NCBI GenBank assembly: GCA_964555295.1 | Contig: CAZKRL010000026.1 | Location: 1-42,210 of the forward strand | Origin: CAZKRL01 sp964555295 | Lineage (GTDB): Bacteria > Bacteroidota > Bacteroidia > Flavobacteriales_D > Sanyastnellaceae | Direction of reading: 5' to 3' | Length of the DNA: 42,210 nt | Shown: positions 1 to 8,425 of the stretch, piece after piece | How positions within the stretch are numbered: position 1 is the first letter of the stretch | Layout of the letters: every line of letters starts with the position of its first letter | Program-made: the position numbers and the translations under genes | Notes under the pieces: model-generated | The model's database searches: none | What the model saw: only the letters and a program-made list of their open reading frames with translations | Told to the model about the DNA's origin: nothing

Positions 1-9
1 GTGGGCTTT

Positions 10-86
10 CGGGGTGTAGCGTAGCCCGGTATCGCGTCTGCTTTGGGAGCAGAAGGTCGTAGGTTCGAATCCTGCCACCCCGACCA
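10..86 (+). tRNA. tRNA-Pro (TGG anticodon)
   Basis: A complete cloverleaf can be drawn. The acceptor stem CGGGGTG (10-16) pairs with CACCCCG (76-82), followed by discriminator A83 and an encoded CCA (84-86). The anticodon stem-loop shows TGG in the loop TTTGGGA, and the T-loop is GGTTCGAATCC. The encoded CCA contrasts with the neighbouring tRNA-Arg, which has only CC after its discriminator. Confidence 0.95.
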
Positions 87-118
87 AAAGGTTTGCCACA
101 GCAGACCTTTGTTTTTTT
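87..118 (+). terminator. Intrinsic terminator-like hairpin between the two tRNA genes
   Basis: A 10-bp stem (87-96 with 101-110, one G-U pair) has a CACA loop. It is followed by one G and seven T (112-118). It starts on the base after the CCA end of tRNA-Pro, and the T run ends 2 bases before tRNA-Arg begins. The shape is a classic Rho-independent terminator. A role as a processing spacer in a two-tRNA transcript is also possible. Confidence 0.75.
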
Positions 119-120
119 AT

Positions 121-194
121 GGTCTCGTAGCTCAGCTGGATAGAGCAGCAGATTTCTAATCTGCGGGTCAGGGGTTCGAATCCCTTCGGGATCA
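121..194 (+). tRNA. tRNA-Arg (TCT anticodon)
   Basis: The acceptor stem GGTCTCG (121-127) pairs with CGGGATC (187-193) using two G-U pairs, and discriminator A is at 194. The D-arm is of the AGCTCAGCTGGATAGAGC type. The anticodon loop TTTCTAA reads TCT, and the T-arm is GGGTTCGAATCCC. CCA is not fully encoded (CC then G). It converges on the 3' end of the outer-membrane barrel gene, and I see no good terminator in the 29 bases between them. Confidence 0.95.
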
Positions 195-223
195 CCGGGT
201 AATGAAAATCATTGCTGCAACGT

Positions 224-2017
224 TTAGAAGGAGTAAGAAGCTCCCATTATCGCTAAGAAACGTTGCGCGGGAATTCCTGACCAAATTCGATATTTGATTC
301 CAAGTGAATTTCCGAACTGACTCCAAACTGAAAGTCTTTTGTTGTACCTATATTCTGCCTTTATTCCTAGATCGAAAAGAGGCGAAAGTTTGAAATCATA
401 ATAACCGTCTTCATTTGCCTTTACATCATTGCTTAGTGGAGTTAATGAGCGCGCGTTTCTCTTTCCCCACATGTGTATTTCAGAGCTGAAAATGAATTTT
501 TCGCGCCAAGTATATTGAACGGTTGAAGTTATTTTTAAATCTGGCAGTTGCCAGGCGTAAAGTTCTTTATCGGTCTTGTATTGGAAGAAGTCTCCACGCA
601 CAAAAGCATTCCATGCTTTTCGAGAATAAAACGAACACTCACCGAAGAGGTTTATGACGGTTACATTATCGTATTGAGGCATAAACGCATTGCCCCACAA
701 TCGAGTGAGGCCATCTGCAGTTGAATAGGTATTTATGAAGAGGGGCATATTTTCGGTTTGCTTATAGGAAATCCCCGTTCTGTATGAAACCGATGCAGAT
801 AATGAGCCCGCAATTCTTGCATACACGTTCAATCGTTCATTTAAATTTTGTAACTCGATGAATGGTGCTACGAAAGGATTTTGTTTGAATAGCCCATTAT
901 AGCTCTGCAATAACGTCTGTCCATTTACTCCAATGACAGGCACTAATAGACCGTTGAACATATTGTACGAAACTTCGGCATTGGGGTAAAATCTAACCGG
1001 TCTGGCTTTGCCTGCATCGAGATATACGCCTGCACCTATTGTGGCTCGGAATTTATCAATTTCAACTGAAGCGCTCGGTCGAATATTGATGAGCACAGTT
1101 TCGTTGTTTCTGCGCACCATACTATTGGGGCCCTGATTGTTGACCGAATTTTCGAAACTTAGAGATGTAGTTACTTCAGGAACGTTTCGACTGAAGCCGT
1201 TATAACTGACTCCGCCATCAATTTTGAAGATAGCATCATTTCGCAGTTTCCTCACTGAACCGATTACATCAACTTGATTTTCTTTGCCTCCTCTTATATC
1301 TGTTGTATTCCGATAGCCGACCTCGCAAGCGAAATTGATGTTCCCCGTATCTCGCTCAAATGTGGTGAGATTGGATTTTATTTCAATAGTGTTGAAGCGC
1401 TGGTCAAAGTCGATCTTTGAAATGTCGGAGCCGATATTTTTGAGTGCTTCGCTATCAAGACCGTAAAAGTGATATGCATTCCGGTTCCAGTTGATGTTAC
1501 CTCCCAGCCGGGTTTTGTTTTTCAGAAAGTAGTTGCCCCATATCGATGCATATTGGTCGTTAAAATCGTCAGGTATATTATTGTCTTCTAGATCCAATCC
1601 TGAACTCCTGTAGAGTTGATATTTAAACCCCATCTCCCCTTTTTTCGACCGACCGGATGTATATCCTAATTCGATGGGTGTAGTGAAAAAATTGCCGATT
1701 CCTGCGCGGGCATAACCCCGGTACAAGTAGGGCAATTTTTCTTCCATTTGAATTCGTGCAGCTGAAATATCGGCAGGTATGAACTTGTTCTCAACAGACA
1801 CTGGAATGGTGTTGTATTGAATCGATGGAATTTTTACCACGCTGTCTCGAATGGTTGGATAAGTGTTGATTTTAGTGGCATCGCGCAGAAGAATTTTTCT
1901 ATTGCCTTCAACAACTGCCTCATATGTGAATGATGAGTCGCGCTGGCCAATCAGACGCTGCCCAAAAGCACAACAAATAAGGCCAATAACGATGAGTGAT
2001 ATTTTGGGATTAATCAT
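224..2017 (-). CDS. Outer-membrane beta-barrel protein (TonB-receptor-like barrel without plug)
   Basis: This is a protein of about 597 residues with an N-terminal signal peptide (MINPK, then a hydrophobic stretch ending near FGQ). The rest is rich in alternating aromatic and polar strands and ends in a terminal Phe, as expected for an outer-membrane barrel. No plug domain or TonB box is visible. It follows the large TPR protein on the same strand and overlaps it: the ATG at 2017 lies just before the TPR stop (2012-2010). In-frame ATGs at 2041, 2065 and 2068 would lengthen the N-terminus by 8, 16 or 17 residues; I prefer 2017 because it gives the most standard signal peptide and the smallest overlap. 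Pairs of a large TPR protein and a barrel recur in Bacteroidota, so the two probably work together in the envelope. The ligand is unknown. Confidence 0.75.
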   Translation of the reverse strand: MINPKISLIVIGLICCAFGQRLIGQRDSSFTYEAVVEGNRKILLRDATKINTYPTIRDSVVKIPSIQYNTIPVSVENKFIPADISAARIQMEEKLPYLYRGYARAGIGNFFTTPIELGYTSGRSKKGEMGFKYQLYRSSGLDLEDNNIPDDFNDQYASIWGNYFLKNKTRLGGNINWNRNAYHFYGLDSEALKNIGSDISKIDFDQRFNTIEIKSNLTTFERDTGNINFACEVGYRNTTDIRGGKENQVDVIGSVRKLRNDAIFKIDGGVSYNGFSRNVPEVTTSLSFENSVNNQGPNSMVRRNNETVLINIRPSASVEIDKFRATIGAGVYLDAGKARPVRFYPNAEVSYNMFNGLLVPVIGVNGQTLLQSYNGLFKQNPFVAPFIELQNLNERLNVYARIAGSLSASVSYRTGISYKQTENMPLFINTYSTADGLTRLWGNAFMPQYDNVTVINLFGECSFYSRKAWNAFVRGDFFQYKTDKELYAWQLPDLKITSTVQYTWREKFIFSSEIHMWGKRNARSLTPLSNDVKANEDGYYDFKLSPLFDLGIKAEYRYNKRLSVWSQFGNSLGIKYRIWSGIPAQRFLAIMGASYSF

Positions 2018-5000
2018 TGTTTTCTTCAGGGAAAAGTTCATTTGGGTTTTCTTCCTCTTCACCATCATTTGCCGAAGGTGCCGGAGTTTCGATAACAGGT
2101 TTTATAAGAGAGCTTTTCTTTGCATTGGCTTCCGCAATGACCCAATCGGATTTAGCGTTTTCAAGAATCGCGTCAATAGTAGCCATGGCCTGAAACTCAT
2201 CCTTCAAACAGATATATACATCCGCAAGTAGCAGGAAGCTTCGAAACTTCCAGTCTTCCCATCCAGAGAATTGGCTAATACAATCGAATAATTGTTTTTC
2301 AGCTTCTTTACATTCATTCAATTTGTACATGCAGTTTGACATGCTATAACAGGCCTCAGGACCCACTTCGCCGGGTGAGTTTATGAGTTCTTGAAAGATG
2401 ATTTTAGCTTCATTGAGTCGGTTTTCAATCATTAAAATTCTGGCCTTTATCAGCTTAGCATGTTCAGCCTCCTCGTGTTTTATATCCTGGTTGGCCATCA
2501 ATCTGTCGATATATTGGAGGGCCTCCGAATTTTCTTTTCTATTGTAGTGAGATTCCATCAAGCCTATTTGGGCTTTCAGCACGTTGGTCTTAGAGACCGC
2601 TACTTGCTCTAGATCGCGATAATGTGTGATGGCTTGTGAATAATCCTGCATGGAAAATGAAATGTCGCCCGCCATTACTAAACAATCTTCCAGATATGCT
2701 GAAGATCCTAATGCAATCACTTCATTGCATGCCTCAAGACATTTGTCGCGATTTTGAGTTCTGGCGTAGCATTGTGACAGGTAATAGTTTGCATCAAGTC
2801 GATAAAATGCCGGTTGAAAGTTTCTGAGATATTCTGATAGTTTGATAATACCTAATTCACAGTTGCCTTCTTGAGCTGGTGCAACAGCCTTCAGATATAC
2901 CTCTTGTTCAACTTCACTCTGAGTGGCCCCGCAAATGAGGCGAGCATCATTCTGAAAATTGGGATCTTCTATCAGCAATCCTTTGCATATTACATAGGCG
3001 TCGCAAACAACGGCATCATTTTTATATCTTGATTTTATTTGCTCCCAGTGAACACGTAATTCATCTGTTTTCGATTCTTTTACCAGCACCAGGCACATAT
3101 CGCGCATCGCGAATTTTGCAAAATGTGATGTTGCGTGAGTATTTAATACCTGCATAAAATATTCTCTTGCTTCTGTTAGCCGATCTTGAAGCAGGTATGT
3201 TCGTGCTATTTCATATTTGGCTTCCACTTCGAACTTGGAGTTTGGACTTTCCTGCAACAGGTTTTTCAATACCCATGATTTTTTTTCTGGCATCTCGGCA
3301 AAGCCATAGCACATCGCTTTTTGGAACACAGCATATTCTTTTCCGGCCATGCCACTTTGAACTGCTTTATCATAATCTTCTACAGCTTTGAGATAACTTT
3401 TTTCTGCGAAATGACAATCGGCACTTCTCGCATAGGCGTCACCTAATTGTTTTCTGTTGGATGTGGGTGCAGTTGAGCAATACCTCTCAAACGAAGATCG
3501 AGCGTTGCGGTAATATGCCAACGCCTCATTATCTGCCGTTGCTGAAGTGCCAATCTTGAAATTTGAATACCCGAGCCCGTATTCCGCAAGCGGCTGTAAT
3601 GGCGAGGTACGAGCGCCCGGAGTAATCAGAAACTGATTGTATAATTCAATGGCTTTTTCATATTTCTGTGATCGATATGCTATTTCAGCTTGCCAGAAAA
3701 CACATTCGGCATGCATAACGGGGTCAACAGGATAAAGCCTTGATTTCAGGAAGAGTGAATCGGCTCTCGGGTAATTCTCAGCTCTGAAAAGCTCAACCCC
3801 TCGGTTAAAAGCAACTACCTGATAGGCCTGTCGAATACGCAAATCTTTTTCTCTAATTTGATCCAGCGCAGAAAGTGCTCTTTCATACGCCTTGGTTTTC
3901 ATGTATACATTGAGCAGGAATTCGTATGCCTCATCATGTCTTGCACTGTTAGGATATTGTTTGAGATACCTTTCAAATGCATCGATGGCTTCATGAAAGG
4001 GATTGAAGGAAAGTTCGAAGGCAAGTTTGGCATAGTTAAATAGGGCATCCTCCTGAACATCCTTGTCAAACTCCATTTTTGATGCTTGTTCGAATGCATT
4101 TCTTGCATATTCCTTTTTTCCCAGTTTTAAGTAACAATCCCCTAATTTGTAGGAGGCCATCATATGTAATTTATCGTTGTTAGTATTGCATCTAGATAAG
4201 TGCGTAACTGCGGATTCGATTTTTCCGATGTTCATCTCCGCAACACCAAGTTGATAATAGTCTTCAAGTGTTATGTTGGCCTTATCGCTGATCGAAACGT
4301 AGATTTGAAGGTATTTCTCAGCACCATTATAATCAGCAAGTCTGAAATATGCATCGCCAATCATTCTGGATAAATTCGCTCGTGACTTTTCCTTATCAAC
4401 TTTGCCTTTATCTATCTGAGGGGCTGCGTAACTTATAACTTCATTCCATTTACGTTGACGATGGTAAATGGTTGTTATGTAGTCGGGTAGTGACCCGCTG
4501 AAGCGTTCATCCTCCTGAATACTCAAGAACCCATCAAGCGCAGTTTGAAGGTCATCCGAGACATAAAGGATATGACTGTAGTAATAAATAGACGGACTTT
4601 TGTATTCACTCTCATATTTTTTAGAGATGGCAAAATCCATTCGCGCAGCTTGTAAATCTTTTTTCTCGAAATAGCACTGTCCTCTTTTATAGTAATATTC
4701 TGCTAATTCATTTTCTTTTAGTTCAGATGCTTCGATCTTTAGAAACCATTCGAGTGCAGCCTTGAAAAATTTACGCTGATAATTGAACCGCGCGAGCTCC
4801 CAATAAGCTCTGCCGCACCATGGTGATTCCGGAAAATCGCGAATGAACTTCTCCAGTTGAAAATCAGCATCGGGTTGTGTGAGATAGAGTGCACATAGCG
4901 CAGTATAGTAGCGCGCATTCATCTCAATTGTGGCTTCTTTCGCCCTGCCATCACTTAAGTAACGTGAAAAACTCTCGTGAGCCGAGGCATACTTTTGCAG

Positions 5001-5132
5001 TTCAAAAAGGTTGAGTGCCTCGTCATAAATTCTTAACGGTTGATAGTAAGCCACAGGCGCCTGTGCCGCTTGTTCCTTATTCAGTGTAAGTAACAATAGG
5101 GGCAAAATCAAATTCCATAGTTTTCCCTGCAT
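2010..5132 (-). CDS. Large tetratricopeptide repeat protein, probably exported
   Basis: The protein has 1040 residues and begins with a short hydrophobic leader (LWNLILPLLLLTL) that could be a signal peptide. Almost the whole length is helical TPR-type repeats. Examples are AEYYYKRGQCYFEKKDLQAA, YQLGVAEMNIGKIESAVTHL and AEIAYRSQKYEKAIELYNQF. The C-terminus is a disordered acidic tail rich in E, N and P. TPR arrays bind other proteins, so this may be a periplasmic scaffold for the overlapping barrel downstream. Its start lies 91 bases after the YrdC/YciO gene, with a plausible promoter in that gap, so it may be transcribed both with the upstream genes and alone. No enzymatic domain is seen. 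Confidence 0.85.
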   Translation of the reverse strand: MQGKLWNLILPLLLLTLNKEQAAQAPVAYYQPLRIYDEALNLFELQKYASAHESFSRYLSDGRAKEATIEMNARYYTALCALYLTQPDADFQLEKFIRDFPESPWCGRAYWELARFNYQRKFFKAALEWFLKIEASELKENELAEYYYKRGQCYFEKKDLQAARMDFAISKKYESEYKSPSIYYYSHILYVSDDLQTALDGFLSIQEDERFSGSLPDYITTIYHRQRKWNEVISYAAPQIDKGKVDKEKSRANLSRMIGDAYFRLADYNGAEKYLQIYVSISDKANITLEDYYQLGVAEMNIGKIESAVTHLSRCNTNNDKLHMMASYKLGDCYLKLGKKEYARNAFEQASKMEFDKDVQEDALFNYAKLAFELSFNPFHEAIDAFERYLKQYPNSARHDEAYEFLLNVYMKTKAYERALSALDQIREKDLRIRQAYQVVAFNRGVELFRAENYPRADSLFLKSRLYPVDPVMHAECVFWQAEIAYRSQKYEKAIELYNQFLITPGARTSPLQPLAEYGLGYSNFKIGTSATADNEALAYYRNARSSFERYCSTAPTSNRKQLGDAYARSADCHFAEKSYLKAVEDYDKAVQSGMAGKEYAVFQKAMCYGFAEMPEKKSWVLKNLLQESPNSKFEVEAKYEIARTYLLQDRLTEAREYFMQVLNTHATSHFAKFAMRDMCLVLVKESKTDELRVHWEQIKSRYKNDAVVCDAYVICKGLLIEDPNFQNDARLICGATQSEVEQEVYLKAVAPAQEGNCELGIIKLSEYLRNFQPAFYRLDANYYLSQCYARTQNRDKCLEACNEVIALGSSAYLEDCLVMAGDISFSMQDYSQAITHYRDLEQVAVSKTNVLKAQIGLMESHYNRKENSEALQYIDRLMANQDIKHEEAEHAKLIKARILMIENRLNEAKIIFQELINSPGEVGPEACYSMSNCMYKLNECKEAEKQLFDCISQFSGWEDWKFRSFLLLADVYICLKDEFQAMATIDAILENAKSDWVIAEANAKKSSLIKPVIETPAPSANDGEEEENPNELFPEENND

Positions 5133-5139
5133 AATAAAG

Positions 5140-5167
5140 CAAAGTAGTTAGCTGGATTCGACAACAA
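5140..5167 (-). promoter_or_regulatory. Candidate promoter of the TPR-barrel pair
   Basis: On the minus strand TTG (5167-5165) is followed after 18 bases by TACTTTG (5146-5140), one base short of the Bacteroidota -7 consensus TAnnTTTG. The start codon at 5132 follows within 8 bases, so the transcript would have almost no leader. A 6-bp inverted repeat, CGACAA (5159-5164) and TTGTCG (5169-5174), sits across the TTG element and could be an operator. Confidence 0.35.
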
Positions 5168-5223
5168 ATTGTCGGCCAATAAACTTGCAAACGATAAGTT
5201 GTGAAAGAAGTTGTAGGGGGGGG

Positions 5224-5838
5224 TTAGCGTTGAAGAATTCCTTTGCCCTGTCTGACCATTACAATTTCTTCTGATGTGCAATCCAAGATTGTAGAGGGCT
5301 CAAGTCCACCAGGCCCGCCGTCTATAACAATCTCCACAAGTTTTTCCATTCTCTCATGGATTAATTCCGGGTCTGTAGAATAGTCGAGAATTTCATCGCT
5401 GTCATGCAGTGATACTGAGGCAATGGGCCTGCCGAAATTTTCTACAATGGCAAGGGCAATTGAATTGTCGGGTACGCGAATGCCGATGGTTTTCTTACGC
5501 TCACTAAAGATCGCCGGAATGGCTCGCCCTGCAGGTAATATAAATGTATATGGCCCTGGTAAAAGTTTGCGCATCACCTTGAATACCTGATTATTGATTT
5601 GAGCGGTATAGGCAGCCACCTGGCTGAAGTCCTTACAGATAATGGAGAAATTGGCCTTTTCGGGTTTTACTTTTTTAAGACGGGCGAGTTCTGTGAGCGC
5701 TTTTGAATTCAGCATATCACAGGCAATGCTGTAAACGGTATCGGTGGGATAAACAATCAATCCGCCATTGTCAAGACATTGACAAACCTGTTTGATCTTG
5801 CGGGAATCAGGGTTGTCGGGATGGATGTTTAACAGCAT
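5224..5838 (-). CDS. YrdC/YciO/Sua5-family protein (L-threonylcarbamoyladenylate synthase type)
   Basis: The 204-residue single YrdC domain matches the length of E. coli YciO. Family signatures visible are GGLIVYPTDTVYSIACD near residues 25-41, ANFSIICKDF, LLPGPYTFILPA, KKTIGIRVPD and a C-terminal STILDCTSEEIVMVRQGKG. YrdC/Sua5 enzymes make threonylcarbamoyl-AMP for the t6A modification of tRNAs reading ANN codons. The NFSIICKD segment is closer to YciO than to TsaC, so the true role may be that of the paralogue. It starts 6 bases after the transaldolase gene and is probably co-transcribed with it. A run of eight G (5216-5223, plus strand) follows the stop codon directly. Confidence 0.85.
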   Translation of the reverse strand: MLLNIHPDNPDSRKIKQVCQCLDNGGLIVYPTDTVYSIACDMLNSKALTELARLKKVKPEKANFSIICKDFSQVAAYTAQINNQVFKVMRKLLPGPYTFILPAGRAIPAIFSERKKTIGIRVPDNSIALAIVENFGRPIASVSLHDSDEILDYSTDPELIHERMEKLVEIVIDGGPGGLEPSTILDCTSEEIVMVRQGKGILQR

Positions 5839-5844
5839 AAATTT

Positions 5845-6513
5845 TCAACGCCCTGCTTCCTCGGCCTTTTTATGATCGGCGAGAAATTGTGCTAAACCAA
5901 TATCGGTGAGCGGGTGCTTGAGAAGCGCGGTGATGGCACTGAGCGGCCCTGTCATGACATCGGCTCCGATTTCAGCGCAACGGATGATGTGCATAGGATG
6001 ACGAACGGATGCCGCTAGAATTTCTGTGGCATAATCATAGTTGTCGTAAATGATTCTGATTTGCTCAATCAATTCCAGGCCATCGGTTGAAACATCATCG
6101 AGACGGCCGATGAAGGGTGAGACGTAACTCGCGCCTGCTTTTGCGGCAAGCAGCGCCTGACCTGCAGAAAACACAAGCGTACAATTTGTTTTGATGCCTT
6201 TGTCGGAAAAATATCGGATGGCTCTCACCCCGTCGCGAATCATCGGGACCTTTACTACGATATTATCGTGCAACGCCGCAAGCTCTTCTCCTTCGCGAAT
6301 CATACCTTCATAGTCTGTAGCAATGACCTCAGCGCTAACGTCACCATCAGATACAATCTCGCAGATGTCTTTGTAATGCTGCATTACTCTTTCGCGGCCA
6401 CTGATGCCCTCTTTGGCCATCAATGAAGGATTTGTAGTTACACCGTCCAGTATGCCCATAGAAGCTGCCTCACGGATTTGCGTCAAATTGGCCGTATCGA
6501 TAAAAAATTTCAT
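5845..6513 (-). CDS. fsa: Transaldolase / fructose-6-phosphate aldolase family
   Basis: A small (222-residue) transaldolase of the TalC/MipB/FSA type that folds as a TIM barrel. Signatures are MKFFIDTANLTQIREA at the start, GVTTNPSLMAKEG, the Schiff-base lysine in NIVVKVPM (about K88), TLVFSAGQALLAAKAGASYVSPFIGRLDD and a C-terminal HPLTDIGLAQFLADH. It would transfer or cleave the dihydroxyacetone unit of fructose-6-phosphate or sedoheptulose-7-phosphate in the pentose phosphate pathway. I place the start at the ATG whose complement lies at 6511-6513, because family members begin MKFFIDTA; the open frame extends 20 codons further upstream without family similarity. It is the first gene of a probable operon with the YrdC/YciO gene. 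Confidence 0.92.
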   Translation of the reverse strand: MKFFIDTANLTQIREAASMGILDGVTTNPSLMAKEGISGRERVMQHYKDICEIVSDGDVSAEVIATDYEGMIREGEELAALHDNIVVKVPMIRDGVRAIRYFSDKGIKTNCTLVFSAGQALLAAKAGASYVSPFIGRLDDVSTDGLELIEQIRIIYDNYDYATEILAASVRHPMHIIRCAEIGADVMTGPLSAITALLKHPLTDIGLAQFLADHKKAEEAGR

Positions 6514-6750
6514 ATCTGATTTTTTTTGCGAAAGTATCTCGATGAAAAGCAAGTTAAGCTGATAGCTTTTCAATAGATTTCAACGAGGTAATCCTTATAC
6601 TCCCTCTTGTTGTTGAATGTTATGAAACTTACCTCTGTTGAGAGTTGATGCTGTCGGGATTACTAAACGGAATATAAGAATACCTTAAAACATGTTGACA
6701 TTGAATTAGAATAGCTTCCAACCTGAATTAGCTTGAACTTCAAAAAAAAA

Positions 6751-6780
6751 TTGGACATTTAACTTTTTACATTTTCTTTG
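6751..6780 (+). promoter_or_regulatory. Candidate promoter of the BamE-like lipoprotein operon
   Basis: TTG (6751-6753) is followed after 19 bases by TTTCTTTG (6773-6780), one mismatch from the Bacteroidota -7 consensus TAnnTTTG. Transcription would begin near 6786, leaving about 15 bases before the ATG at 6802. This supports the start at 6802 and argues against an in-frame TTG at 6778, which lies in the -7 box. Confidence 0.45.
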
Positions 6781-6801
6781 CTTCAAATAATGCTTTGGTG
6801 T

Positions 6802-7518
6802 ATGAAATCATTTCTCTTTAATTTTTGTGTAATTTCCGTAGTGCTCATCGGATGCTCTCAACAACGTTTTGTTGTAATGCCTAATTTTACAGATGTTGCC
6901 CATATCGAAAAACTAAAACTCGGAATGAGTAAATCTGAGGTGTCAACTGAGCTGGAAATAAATCCAATTGATTTTTATTATCTTCAAGAGGGTGTGGATG
7001 TTTATGTGTATAACTACAGATTGATGGAGAAGAGAATTTCCATTACCAATGATTACACACACATTAAGGAAGGTGCACCAGTATTAAACGATCATATCGA
7101 CGGACTAGCATCAAGAGCAGCCGGTACACCTTTTTACACTGAGTGGAGGAAATTATATGTTTCGTTTAAGGGAGATAAATTGACTGGTATGATATCTGAT
7201 TCTGGCAAAGACGACGCGAACGCTGTAATCCTTCAGTTGGCATCGATTCAGGCGCTTCAAGCAGATCCACAAGTTAAGCTCGTGCCGAAGGCAATTACAG
7301 ACCATAATTACGTAGTGCCAATTGATGATAAGGGTAATTACATCATCAATAGTCCGATCATTGCAAATGGGGTTAATCAAAATGTAGCTAATTCTTCAGG
7401 CGTGGCTGTTATTCCCAATCATGAAACACCCCGAAATATGACGGAAGAAGTCAAAGTTTACAAACGAGGAAAGAAAAAGAATTTCTTCGGAATGTCTAAA
7501 AAAACAGTTGTCAATTAA
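6802..7518 (+). CDS. BamE/SmpA-like outer-membrane lipoprotein
   Basis: The 238-residue precursor has a lipoprotein signal peptide ending in the lipobox LIGC (lipidated Cys about residue 18). Right after it comes a BamE-like stretch, IEKLKLGMSKSEVSTELEINP, the usual 'kl..GmskseV' helix of the SmpA/OmlA fold. BamE supports outer-membrane protein assembly, but many Bacteroidota lipoproteins carry this fold without being BamE, and this one is longer with an unrelated basic C-terminus (KVYKRGKKKNFFG). The start at 6802 is chosen because it lies just after a candidate promoter and gives a compact signal peptide. It leads a three-gene operon with gaps of 18 and 19 bases, so the partners are two further envelope proteins. 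Confidence 0.7.
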   Translation: MKSFLFNFCVISVVLIGCSQQRFVVMPNFTDVAHIEKLKLGMSKSEVSTELEINPIDFYYLQEGVDVYVYNYRLMEKRISITNDYTHIKEGAPVLNDHIDGLASRAAGTPFYTEWRKLYVSFKGDKLTGMISDSGKDDANAVILQLASIQALQADPQVKLVPKAITDHNYVVPIDDKGNYIINSPIIANGVNQNVANSSGVAVIPNHETPRNMTEEVKVYKRGKKKNFFGMSKKTVVN

Positions 7519-7536
7519 GCCTTTAAGTAAATATAC

Positions 7537-8406
7537 ATGAAAAAGCTATTAGTAATTGTACTTGCGATGACCGCTCAGTTAGCGGGTTTCTCTCAGTATA
7601 CACAAGGTAACGAGATAGAAATTAGGAATAATTTCGATTTGACTTATATCAACCCGGATCCTATTGAGGATTTAAGAAAGCGGAACGCGGGTTCTAAGGC
7701 AATAGCAGTGATGGGATTGATACCAATCGATTTACCAAAGATTCTAGATGCCGGTGATTCAACGGATAATGATTTAGACAATCGTTTACCGGAATATGTT
7801 TTCCCGAATATTCGAATTTATCGAAGTGAAAGAGCCGTGACAACAATCGGCATAGTATACGCTCACACAGCCCATAAATATGAGGGAGAGGTTCTGGCAG
7901 ATACCACAACAGGTAGTGCCTCGTCATATTTGGAGAAGATGAGGAAGAGGAAGTTCGCAATTCGGGTTGCAAACGATAAACACTTCAATCTAATTCGGTT
8001 CAGAAGATTTGATTTAGACCCTTACTGGGGGGTAGCGGGCTCCTTAGGATATTCACCGGTAGTTGCGGAAAGCGAGACGTCCTATGTTGGTGGCGATTTT
8101 ACAACATATAGGGCTAAATCTAACTATTTGTCAATGGGGCTCGATGGATATTTTGGTTGCAATGCGATGTTTGAAAGATTTTCACTTGGTCTTGAATTAA
8201 TAGCATTGGGCGCGGATTTCCAAAAGGGAGCAGGTGTAACCAAAATTAAAGAGAGTTCAACTTTCGGCAATAATTCAGTAGATAGAGAATACTATACCAG
8301 TGATTCTTGGAATGAAGGTACTGAATTTAGTTCTCTGAAAATGTCGGATAGTCAGGTATCTATGTACAAAGGCATTCGCTTTGTATTCTGTCTTTACATC
8401 GACTAA
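7537..8406 (+). CDS. Exported protein of unknown function, probably outer-membrane associated
   Basis: I do not recognise the family. The 289-residue precursor has a clear signal peptide (MKKLLVIVLAMTAQLAGFSQ). The mature part includes IRIYRSERAVTTIGIVYAHT, YWGVAGSLGYSP and SLGLELIALGADFQKGAG. These are alternating small and hydrophobic strands typical of small beta-barrels with tyrosine- and glycine-rich turns. The C-terminus FVFCLYID ends in a hydrophobic strand. It lies 18 bases after the BamE-like lipoprotein and 19 bases before a second lipoprotein, so all three are probably one envelope unit. Confidence 0.7.
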   Translation: MKKLLVIVLAMTAQLAGFSQYTQGNEIEIRNNFDLTYINPDPIEDLRKRNAGSKAIAVMGLIPIDLPKILDAGDSTDNDLDNRLPEYVFPNIRIYRSERAVTTIGIVYAHTAHKYEGEVLADTTTGSASSYLEKMRKRKFAIRVANDKHFNLIRFRRFDLDPYWGVAGSLGYSPVVAESETSYVGGDFTTYRAKSNYLSMGLDGYFGCNAMFERFSLGLELIALGADFQKGAGVTKIKESSTFGNNSVDREYYTSDSWNEGTEFSSLKMSDSQVSMYKGIRFVFCLYID

Positions 8407-8425
8407 GCTGTAACAATAAATTAGG

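Noticed and set aside
1863..2231. 122-codon plus-strand frame over the barrel/TPR junction
   Set aside because: Antisense to both real genes; its hydrophobic look comes from the reverse complement of the signal peptide and acidic tail.
5216..5223. Run of eight G as a phase-variation tract
   Set aside because: It is outside any coding region, just after a stop codon and not between promoter elements; no functional argument beyond its length.
6778..6801. TTG codon at 6778 as the start of the BamE-like lipoprotein
   Set aside because: It falls in the candidate -7 box, and the ATG at 6802 gives a normal lipoprotein signal peptide.
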